Positions 1-4,794 of a stretch of DNA of 6,026 nucleotides are shown here, piece by piece; within the stretch, counting starts at the first letter, position 1; each line of letters opens with the position of its first letter. Source of the stretch: Micropruina sp. (lineage in GTDB: Bacteria; Actinomycetota; Actinomycetes; Propionibacteriales; Propionibacteriaceae); the NCBI GenBank assembly GCA_013693855.1, contig CP059261.1, positions 2,159,355-2,165,380 on the forward strand, read 5' to 3'. Made by a program: the position numbers and the translations under genes. The notes under the pieces were generated by a model. It had not been told where the DNA came from. It saw only the letters and a list, made by a program, of their open reading frames with translations, and did no database searches.

Positions 1-408
1 CCCGGCCCCGGAGCGAATCGAGACTACAGCGTCGCGTTCGTCGTACTCGCCGTTCAGGAGGGTCCGGATCTCCAGCGCCTCGATCTCGCCGGCCAACTTC
101 TTGGTGTCGCGTTCGGCCTCGGCGAGCGTCGCGGCGTCGTCCTCCTCCACCGCGAGTTCGACCAGCACGCCCAGGTCGTCGACCCGCGACCGCAGGCCCG
201 CGACCCGGTCGACCTCGGCCTGCAACCGGGAGAGTCGCGAGGTGACCCGCTGGGCGTTCTCCTGGTCGTCCCACAGATCCGGAGCGGCCACCTGTTCCTG
301 CAACGCGGCGATCTCGGCCTTCTTGGCGGCAGGGTCGAGGACGGCCTCGATCGAGGTCATGGTGCGATCGAGCCCGGCCAGGTCGGAGAGGATGTCAGCG
401 GCTGCCAC
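1..408 (-). CDS. prfB: Peptide chain release factor 2 (RF2), N-terminal part, cut by the window edge
   Basis: RF2 is the cytoplasmic class I release factor that reads UAA and UGA stop codons and triggers peptide release. The window holds the first 136 codons. The start is GTG at 406-408; an in-frame TGA at 415-417 with no start codon between makes this the first possible start. The translation is rich in Glu/Asp/Leu/Ala, as in the helical domain 1 of RF2, with LWDD near residue 48, a paired-helix stretch, EEDD, then [20 protein letters not shown] at the cut, matching the approach to the family's GAGG segment. The GGQ and SPF motifs would lie beyond the left edge. No in-frame stop occurs near codon 26, so the autoregulatory +1 frameshift known from many bacteria is absent here. 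No clear Shine-Dalgarno is visible. Many actinobacteria carry ftsE-ftsX downstream, which cannot be seen here. Confidence 0.93.
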   Translation of the reverse strand, partial: MAAADILSDLAGLDRTMTSIEAVLDPAAKKAEIAALQEQVAAPDLWDDQENAQRVTSRLSRLQAEVDRVAGLRSRVDDLGVLVELAVEEDDAATLAEAERDTKKLAGEIEALEIRTLLNGEYDERDAVVSIRSGAG

Positions 409-675
409 GAGGGATCACTGTACCCGTTCGGCCTGCCCGCCCGGAGCGGCCCTTGGGGCGCGGCTGGTGGCACGTGCCTTCTGGCTCGACTGGGCGGGGC
501 GATCTTCGGCGCGGAGGAATCTCGTCATCGGGCACTGGACTGGCTCGACCCGGCCCGTCCCTCTCGCAGCCGTAAGCACGAGGCCAGTCGCCGCCCCGGA
601 ATGCCACGGCGGGCGCACCTGATGTCAGAATGGGGAGCCGAGCGCGTCAGTTTCCGACAAGACAGACACGTTCTC
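409..675. other. Intergenic region between divergent prfB and tRNA-Val
   Basis: This 267-bp stretch should hold the promoters of prfB (leftward) and tRNA-Val (rightward). I see no convincing pair of -35 and -10 boxes on either strand. A weak -10-like CAGAAT lies at 625-630, pointing toward the tRNA. Short open frames here have arginine- and proline-rich translations typical of shadow frames in GC-rich DNA, so no gene is called. Confidence 0.5.
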
Positions 676-748
676 GGGCGCATAGCTCAGCTGGCAGAGC
701 ACCTCCCTTACAAGGAGGCGGTCACGTGTTCAAGTCACGTTGCGCCCA
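676..748 (+). tRNA. tRNA-Val, anticodon UAC
   Basis: A complete cloverleaf can be drawn by eye. The acceptor stem GGGCGCA (676-682) pairs with TGCGCCC (741-747). The D stem is GCTC (685-688) with GAGC (697-700). The anticodon stem CCTCC (702-706) pairs with GGAGG (714-718) around loop CTTACAA, giving anticodon TAC at 709-711. The T stem ACGTG (724-728) pairs with CACGT (736-740), and the discriminator is A748. It is followed by CCG, so the terminal CCA is not fully encoded and must be completed after transcription. The 3' part from the anticodon stem onward is supplied by the integrated element and restores a functional gene, the usual outcome of tyrosine-integrase insertion into a tRNA. The displaced 3' end lies at 4682-4730. 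Confidence 0.95.
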
Positions 749-750
749 CC
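702..750 (+). repeat. attL: left direct repeat in the tRNA-Val 3' part
   Basis: This segment, from the anticodon stem through the 3' end of the tRNA plus CC, is repeated at 4682-4730. The two copies differ only at 709 (T) versus 4689 (C), and 710-750 is identical to 4690-4730 over 41 bp. The anticodon stem CCTCC/GGAGG flanks a 7-nt loop, matching the inverted core arms and 7-bp overlap commonly used by tyrosine integrases at tRNA genes. The crossover is therefore probably at 707-713 (inference). Confidence 0.93.
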
Positions 751-921
751 GCGTAGTCACCGCAGGATTGGTCCTAGTCAGGCTGGGTTTTCGACCTTCA
801 GGCGCTCCGCCATTGTCGCGCATCATCGCGCACCCTGACGCGCTTTCAGCATGTACCGGGTACATATCCGACTAGGGGCGATGCTGCGATCTGCCGCCCT
901 GATATGTACCGGAGATGTACC
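751..921. promoter_or_regulatory. Left inner arm of the element: repeated motifs (candidate attP arm sites or operators)
   Basis: Several short motifs recur here. ATGTACC is at 851-857, inverted at 859-865, and direct at 904-910 and 915-921 (11 bp apart, one helical turn). CCTAGTCA is at 773-780, and its inverse appears as GACTAGGGG at 870-878. TAGTCA also occurs at 754-759, 21 bp before the copy at 775-780. TCGCGCA is repeated at 816-822 and 826-832. ATGTAC and GACTAGGGG recur at the other end of the element (4640-4676). Arm-type integrase or excisionase sites are the leading reading, since such sites are short direct repeats flanking the core. Operators for the XRE protein are the alternative, because the region also precedes the lipoprotein gene. 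Confidence 0.55.
851..865. repeat. Perfect 15-bp palindrome ATGTACCGGGTACAT
   Basis: Two 7-bp half-sites, ATGTACC and GGTACAT, surround a single central G. A short odd-length palindrome of this kind suits a dimeric HTH repressor such as the XRE protein encoded at 1471-1734, and it lies 125 bp upstream of the lipoprotein start. The same half-site is used in direct orientation at 904, 915 and 4640, which also fits integrase arm binding. Sequence alone does not decide between them. Confidence 0.5.
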
Positions 922-977
922 ACGAGGTGCGAGAGTGCTCTCGCTCTGCCTGCTCGGACGCGGCCCACTCGTCGCGG

Positions 978-983
978 TACGCT
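978..983 (+). promoter_or_regulatory. Possible -10 box (TACGCT) for a leaderless lipoprotein mRNA
   Basis: TACGCT fits the TANNNT actinobacterial -10 pattern and ends six bases before the ATG at 990. No purine-rich Shine-Dalgarno precedes that ATG. Together these fit transcription starting at or next to the start codon, as is common for leaderless actinobacterial mRNAs. No good -35 box is seen about 17 bp upstream, so this is tentative. Confidence 0.3.
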
Positions 984-989
984 GCCGCC

Positions 990-1451
990 ATGACCACGAA
1001 GTCATCCCTCGCCCTGATCGCAGCCCTGGCCCTGCTGGGAGGCTGCTCAGCACCGACCGCGGCCCATGTCTCCACGGCTCCCGCAAGCTCTGCGGCTGTC
1101 GCCTCGACGGCCGCCGCGCCAAGCGCCTCCGCGTCCGAGGAGCCCGAGACGTACACCCCATCCAAGGGCGACTGGGAAGTGAAGCTCAAGGTTCTCAACA
1201 AGGAGTGCTTCGGCTCGGCAGGCTGCAACGTCAAGGTGCGGGCATCCCTGAGCTACGGAGGACTTGAGGAGGTGCCACAGGAGGGCACCGTAGAGGTGTC
1301 GTTCCGGATCAAGGGTGCCGAGGATCCCTACGAGTCGACCTTCGAGGTGACCGAGGGCGGCAGCTACAGTCCCGATGAGGTCATGGTCTCGACCCGATCT
1401 AGCAAGGCCAAGCTGACCGCTGAAGTCACCGACGTGGAGTACTCGCCCTAA
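990..1451 (+). CDS. Small secreted lipoprotein, cargo of the element; function unknown
   Basis: The product is 153 aa. Residues 1-18 are a lipoprotein signal peptide (Lys4, hydrophobic core) ending in lipobox LGGC, with lipidated Cys19. Residues 20-56 are an Ala/Ser/Thr/Pro-rich spacer. Residues 57-153 alternate polar and hydrophobic residues as in an all-beta domain, beginning with WEVKLKVL and containing CFGSAGC (Cys73 and Cys79, a possible disulfide). It should sit on the outer face of the cytoplasmic membrane. I do not recognise a named family; the CFGSAGC segment resembles other small actinobacterial secreted proteins as I remember them, unverified. The start at 990 is chosen because the signal peptide begins exactly there; an in-frame ATG at 915 would bury it. 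The XRE gene follows after 19 bp, so they are probably co-transcribed. Prophage lipoproteins near int and repressor genes, such as Ltp of phage TP-J34, block superinfection; a similar role here is inference. Confidence 0.85.
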   Translation: MTTKSSLALIAALALLGGCSAPTAAHVSTAPASSAAVASTAAAPSASASEEPETYTPSKGDWEVKLKVLNKECFGSAGCNVKVRASLSYGGLEEVPQEGTVEVSFRIKGAEDPYESTFEVTEGGSYSPDEVMVSTRSSKAKLTAEVTDVEYSP

Positions 1452-1470
1452 CAGCGGGGGCCAAGTAGGT

Positions 1471-1734
1471 ATGAGGACCACTTCCACCGACAACCGCCAT
1501 GAGCGGACGGCATGGTCAGATGCTGTTGCCCGCCAGATCGCCGCTGAGCGCGCTTATCGGCGCTGGACTCAGGCCGAGATGGTGGAGAGGTCGGGCATCC
1601 CGCGCTCTACCTACATCCGGTTGGAGAACGGGACCCGCGTTGCGGACGTCTCGCAGATCTTTCGGATCTGCGAGGCACTGGGGATCAAGCACTCCGAGTT
1701 CACTCAGCGCGTGGAGGAGCGCCTGACGGCCTAG
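1471..1734 (+). CDS. XRE/Cro-type helix-turn-helix regulator (87 aa)
   Basis: This is a small DNA-binding protein made almost entirely of one HTH_3 (Cro/C1-type) domain, at about residues 18-83. The sequence AVARQIAAERAYRRWTQAEM provides helix 1 and the start of helix 2. RSGIPRSTYIRLENGTR gives the turn and recognition helix with the family's typical YxRLENG signature, and a hydrophobic helix ICEALGI follows. It starts at ATG 1471, 19 bp after the lipoprotein stop, with only a poor Shine-Dalgarno (AGTAGG directly before the start). It probably controls the element's own promoters, and perhaps integrase expression or excision. ATGTAC repeats at both ends of the element are candidate operators. 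Its TAG stop lies within the CTAG flanking the IS. Before the IS inserted, that CTAG would also have supplied the stop of the convergent integrase gene. Confidence 0.9.
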   Translation: MRTTSTDNRHERTAWSDAVARQIAAERAYRRWTQAEMVERSGIPRSTYIRLENGTRVADVSQIFRICEALGIKHSEFTQRVEERLTA

Positions 1735-1749
1735 GAGCCTGCTGAACAA
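1731..1749 (+). repeat. Left end of the IS: CTAG duplication plus terminal inverted repeat
   Basis: CTAG (1731-1734) followed by GAGCCTGCTGAACAA (1735-1749) is an exact reverse complement of 3555-3573. The CTAG here contains the TAG stop codon of the XRE gene, so the insertion left that gene's coding sequence unchanged. Confidence 0.92.
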
Positions 1750-3569
1750 GGCGTCTATGTGAAGCCACGTTGAGCGTTGGCGACGGGCGGGACGCCGCCA
1801 ATGGCCGTGTGTGCGGCGAGTTTGTGTCAGCACTCGAGAGTGCGACAACGGGGTCGTCTCGCCCGTCTGAGGACCTTGGTGGCCGCTGTTGGCTGGGGTT
1901 CAGTGCCCCCGGTGGTCTGTCAGGCGATCGCCCAGCCATTCGGTCCGTGGGTGAGGCCGAGGGCCAGGAGTCGGCGCAGGTTGATCGCGGCGATCCGGTT
2001 GTGGAGCCAGTGGTTGTTCTTGGTCACGCCCCGGTAGGGCACCTTGCGGTTGCCGCGGGTCAGCCACGCGATTGTCCGCTCGACCATGGGCCGGTGCTGC
2101 CGGTACGTGGCCTGGAAGCCCTCGTCGGCGGCCCGTTCGCGGTGGCGGCGTTGCAGCAGGTCCTGGGGTGCAGCATGACCTTGCGGCCCCGGTTCGCGGT
2201 GGTGCACTGCTCGGCCAGGGCGCACCCGCGGCAGGCAGCACCGAACGTGGCCCGCCCGTTCCCACTGATTGGGCGGCTGACCCCGGCCGGGCAGGTGAGC
2301 GTTGCCGCGCCAGGATCGTGGGTGAAGTCGTCGATCGTGAACCCGCCGGCGACGGCGGGCCGGGTCGGCCACGGTTTGACCAGCGGATCCCATTGTTTGG
2401 CGTCGAGGACCGCGAGCATGACGCCGGTGGCGTAGGCCGAGTCACCCAACACCTCGACCGGCCCGGTGATGGTCGGGTCGGTGATCACCAGCCGGGCTCC
2501 GACGGTGGCGTCGCTGTTGGCCGGGCCAGCGGCTTTGGTGAGTTCGGCCACGGTGGTCAGGCCAGTGTCGGGTTCGATCACCACGTGGGCCTTGAACCCG
2601 TCCTGGCGACGCTCCACCGTCTTGTGCGCATGCCGCGCCTCGGGATCGACGGTGGAGATGATCCGCTCCGGCGCGACCCGCCGGGCGATCCGCCAGCGGC
2701 CATCGGTACCGTCGGAACCCTCGACCGGCTCGACATCCTGCCCGGCCACCAACGCCAACAACGCGACCGCTTCGGCCGGTCGCCCGCCAGCCGCGGTGAT
2801 CGCCCCGGTATCGAGCCCGCCCAGCAAGGCGAGCGCGTCGTTCACGAGCGCGGTCACCAACTCGTCACGGGCCTGGCGGTCGTCCCACGCGATCCGCGGC
2901 TTCGCGGTGCTGTCATAACCCTGCCCTGTGAGGGCGGCCAGCCGGGTGCAGCGTTCGGTGATCACCGGCTGGGCGCCGGGCACTTCCCGGCCCACCCGGC
3001 GGACCTGCGCGACCAGCTGGGTGACCGTGTCCTGACGGGCCACCGCATCATCAAGGATCGTCGAGTCCAACGCCCGCCGCTGCCGGCCCTTCACCGCACC
3101 GGTCTCGGCGATCACATCCCGGACCACCTCGAAGATCCGCTGCGGCCGATCCGAGGCGGCGAGCCGGGCCCGCCACACCGTCAACGACGACGCATCAAAC
3201 GCTTTGGCGTCGACCGGGTACCCGCACGCCGCCTTCCACCGCAGGTCGAAGGTGAGCGCATCAGTCGCTTCCCGATCCGACAGACCGTGCAGGGATTGCA
3301 ACACGATCACCGACGCGACCACCCCCGCCGGGATCGAGGGCCGGCCCCGGCCCGAGGGAAACAGATCGGCGAACAACACGTCCGGGAACAACCGCCCGCG
3401 ATGCTCGGCCAAGAACCTGAACACGCTGCCCGCCGGCAACAAATGGCCCGCGAGCGACTCCACGTCCAACACATCCCGTTGCGGACTCGACTCACCCTGC
3501 ACAACCCAACAATTCCAGTCGACCGGCCATCAGACCGGACGGCACGCAGGCGGATTGTTCAGCAGGCTC
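1735..3569 (-). mobile_element. IS1182-family-like insertion sequence, 1,835 bp
   Basis: The ends are 15-bp perfect inverted repeats: GAGCCTGCTGAACAA at 1735-1749 and its complement at 3555-3569. CTAG flanks both sides (1731-1734 and 3570-3573), which fits a 4-bp target duplication. Because CTAG is itself palindromic it could alternatively be counted as part of 19-bp inverted repeats. One transposase gene fills 1920-3502 on the minus strand. The 170 bp between the left inverted repeat and the transposase stop (1750-1919) hold no gene I can support. Sixty-seven bases separate the right inverted repeat from the transposase start. The family call rests on the transposase sequence. Confidence 0.9.
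1920..3502 (-). pseudogene. IS1182-family transposase with one frameshift (about 527 aa if restored)
   Basis: This is a DDE transposase that would cut and join the IS ends. It starts at GTG 3502 with MQGESSPQRDVLDVESLAGH, as I recall for this family. Residues about 24-100 resemble the DUF772 N-terminal domain (LFADLFPSGRGRPSIPAGV). The probable first catalytic Asp is in LDSTILDD (Asp146) and the second in VLGDSAYATG (Asp354). A Cys cluster (Cys404, CRGC 424-427, Cys433) precedes the C-terminal part. After HP446 the frame shifts at the GGGG run 2165-2168. The continuing frame encodes the end of the family: YRQHRPMVERTIAWL with the catalytic Glu, then NRKVPYRGVTKNN, then the TGA stop at 1920-1922. 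Adding one base to the run restores 528 codons. As written, the first frame runs on to 2060 and lacks the catalytic Glu. Sequencing error or a true inactivating deletion are both possible. Confidence 0.88.
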
Positions 3570-3573
3570 CTAG
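3555..3573 (-). repeat. Right end of the IS: terminal inverted repeat plus CTAG duplication
   Basis: TTGTTCAGCAGGCTC (3555-3569) followed by CTAG (3570-3573) matches the left end exactly in inverse orientation over 19 bp. Read on the minus strand, this CTAG supplies the TAG stop of the integrase gene, so the integrase C-terminus was not altered by the insertion. Confidence 0.92.
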
Positions 3574-4569
3574 AGGAGCGCGTTCACCCGCTGGGCCACG
3601 TCATCCAGCCGCCGATTGAAGTGCCCGGCGTACAGGTCGAGAGTCATCGCGGCCGACTTGTGGCCGAGTGCGGCCTGGACGTCCTTGGGGTTGCGCCAGC
3701 GTCGATCATGATCGACGCGGCCGTGTGCCGAAGGTCGTGGACGTGGAGATCGGGGAACCCTGCGCGCTCGCGGGCCGGTCGCCAGACGCGGGCCGACCAG
3801 CGGTTGCGGTCGAGCCGGTAGCCGGCGGACGACACGAACAGCGGCTCGTCGCGGTCCCGGTCGAGGTCGAGCATGGCGAGCACCTTCGCGGGGATCGGCA
3901 CGTCCCGAGGCTCGCCGTTCTTCGACTCCCGCACCCGGAGTCGCCTGGTGCGCCGATTCACGTCGCCCACATTGAGCGCCACGCACTCGCCGATGCGCGG
4001 GCCGCAGGTCGCCAGAAGCCACACCATGGGGGCGTAGGCGCCGCACTCCCCGCCACCTTCGCCACCTGGGCCACGTCGAGGAAGTGGGCGTCACGGGTGC
4101 GGCCCTTGGCGATCGTCACCCCGTCGCACGGGTTGGACTCGCTGGCACCTGACTGCACGGCTACCTTCATGGCGCCGGCGAGGGCCTGGAGGATCTTGTG
4201 TTTCGACGCCTGCCCGAGCGGGTGACCTGCGATCCATGCCTGAACTTCGTAGGGCCGCACATCCTGGGCCTTCTCCAGCTCCCAGCGGGCGCGGACGTGT
4301 GCGGCGGCGTTGGCGGCCGCCTCGTACCCACGAGGCCGCAACCCCTTCTTGCCAGCCAGCCACATCTCCAAGGCTTCGCCGACCGTCATGGCGACCGATG
4401 CCCGCGGCTTCTCGGTGCGCATCCTGGCCTCGGCAAGCAGCGCGGCATCGCGGGTGCGGAAGGACTTCGCGGGGTGACCGGGGACGCGGACCCGGTAGCG
4501 CAGGCCCTTGCCGTAGCGGTCGGTGCGCTGCTTGGTGCGCTTGCTGATCCACAGGTCGTCCACGGCCAT
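3570..4569 (-). pseudogene. int: Tyrosine recombinase (phage-type integrase) with two frameshifts; 333 aa if restored
   Basis: This is the integrase expected to insert the element into tRNA-Val. Restored domains are an N-terminal arm-binding-like segment (about 1-55), a SAM-like core-binding domain (about 60-150) and a catalytic domain (about 160-333). The catalytic set is complete: Arg192 in CGPRIGE, Lys217 in ESKNGEPRDVPIP, His278 and Arg281 in HDLRHT, His304 in LGH, and nucleophile Tyr314 in LDLYAGH. It is split over three frames. One shift lies at CCCC 4048-4051 (between VAG and ECGAYAPM) and one at GGGG 3687-3690 (between AGATP and KDVQAALGH). Adding one base to each run gives exactly 334 codons. 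The start ATG at 4567-4569 is preferred because GGAG (4576-4579) lies six bases upstream; ATG at 4579-4581 is the alternative. The stop is the TAG at 3570-3572. As written, the reading frames are separate and no active enzyme would result unless the sequence is in error. Confidence 0.9.
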
Positions 4570-4575
4570 CGGGGG

Positions 4576-4579
4576 CTCC
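4576..4579 (-). promoter_or_regulatory. Ribosome binding site (GGAG) choosing the integrase start
   Basis: Read on the minus strand, GGAG is followed by six bases and then ATG at 4569. The other candidate ATG (4579-4581) overlaps this motif and has no Shine-Dalgarno of its own, which favours MAVDDLW as the integrase N-terminus. Confidence 0.6.
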
Positions 4580-4639
4580 ATTTCACTGGCTCACATGGGC
4601 CATCGTCGGCCGGTGAGGGCGAGAAATGGCACAGATGAA

Positions 4640-4676
4640 ATGTACCACAAATGTACTGTGTGGCTCTGACTAGGGG
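4640..4676. promoter_or_regulatory. Right inner arm of the element: ATGTAC repeats and GACTAGGGG
   Basis: ATGTACC at 4640-4646 and ATGTACT at 4651-4657 are 11 bp apart, the same spacing as the pair at 904 and 915 near the left end. GACTAGGGG at 4668-4676 matches 870-878 over nine bases and lies five bases before the att repeat. Read toward the integrase on the minus strand, each ATGTAC gives a TACAT sequence resembling a -10 box, so a protein bound here could also control int. Arm-type recombination sites or XRE operators are the two readings. Confidence 0.55.
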
Positions 4677-4681
4677 TGTCG

Positions 4682-4730
4682 CCTCCCTCACAAGGAGGCG
4701 GTCACGTGTTCAAGTCACGTTGCGCCCACC
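4682..4730 (+). repeat. attR: displaced 3' end of tRNA-Val
   Basis: This copy of the tRNA-Val 3' part starts at the anticodon stem and ends with CACC, matching 702-750 except for C4689 in place of T709. No acceptor or D-arm sequence precedes it, so it is not a second tRNA gene. It marks the right end of the integrated element; host sequence resumes after it. Confidence 0.93.
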
Positions 4731-4762
4731 CGGGAGCCGCGGACGACGAGGCTGTGCACTTC

Positions 4763-4780
4763 ACCACCGAACTCGGTGGT
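4763..4780. terminator. Hairpin between attR and the L,D-transpeptidase stop
   Basis: ACCACCGA (4763-4770) and TCGGTGGT (4773-4780) are perfect inverses, forming at least seven pairs with a four-base loop. There is no clear U-tract on either strand. It lies 14 bp downstream of the transpeptidase stop and 33 bp after the original tRNA 3' end, so it may have served both convergent genes before integration. Confidence 0.5.
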
Positions 4781-4794
4781 CAACCGCAGCGTCC

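Larger units (their letters stand above)
702..4730. mobile_element. Small integrative element in tRNA-Val (about 3.98 kb; about 2.14 kb without its IS)
   Basis: The element is bounded by direct repeats of the tRNA-Val 3' part (702-750 and 4682-4730). It encodes a lipoprotein, an XRE-type regulator and a tyrosine integrase whose start lies about 110 bp from the right repeat, the standard place for a tRNA-targeting integrase. The repeat-to-repeat distance is 3,980 bp. Subtracting the 1,835-bp IS and one 4-bp duplication leaves 2,141 bp. No replication, relaxase, capsid, terminase or lysis gene is present. It could be a minimal satellite-like element needing a helper, a cargo-carrying genomic islet, or the remaining lysogeny module of a deleted prophage. 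Short repeated motifs near both ends indicate intact recombination or control sites. The frameshifts in the integrase may mean it can no longer excise by itself. Confidence 0.88.

Noticed and set aside
320..408. Programmed +1 frameshift site of prfB
   Set aside because: The frame from GTG 408 is open to the window edge with no in-frame stop near codon 26.
395..618. Two minus-strand open frames upstream of prfB
   Set aside because: They overlap the prfB start in other frames, lack ribosome binding sites and show no recognisable sequence.
101..622. Plus-strand 173-aa open frame
   Set aside because: It overlaps the prfB N-terminus in antisense; its Ser/Arg/Ala-rich translation is a codon shadow.
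751..921. CRISPR-like array from the repeated ATGTACC units
   Set aside because: The units are only 6-7 bases, unevenly spaced, partly inverted and recur at the far end of the element; there is no repeat-spacer pattern.
915..989. ATG at 915 as the lipoprotein start
   Set aside because: It would add 25 residues before a well-formed lipoprotein signal peptide, and the ATG belongs to an ATGTACC repeat.
2060..2393. Programmed frameshift making a transposase fusion
   Set aside because: To my knowledge IS1182-type transposases are normally one frame. The shift lies in the catalytic region without an evident slippery heptamer plus structure, and two similar breaks occur in the integrase.
2072..3619. 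Plus-strand 515-aa open frame, longer than the transposase frame
   Set aside because: It lies antisense to the transposase, which has recognisable domains and catalytic residues. This frame's Arg/Gly/Pro-rich translation has no recognisable motif.
4682..4730. A second tRNA-Val gene with anticodon CAC
   Set aside because: Only the sequence from the anticodon stem onward is present; no acceptor 5' strand or D arm precedes it.
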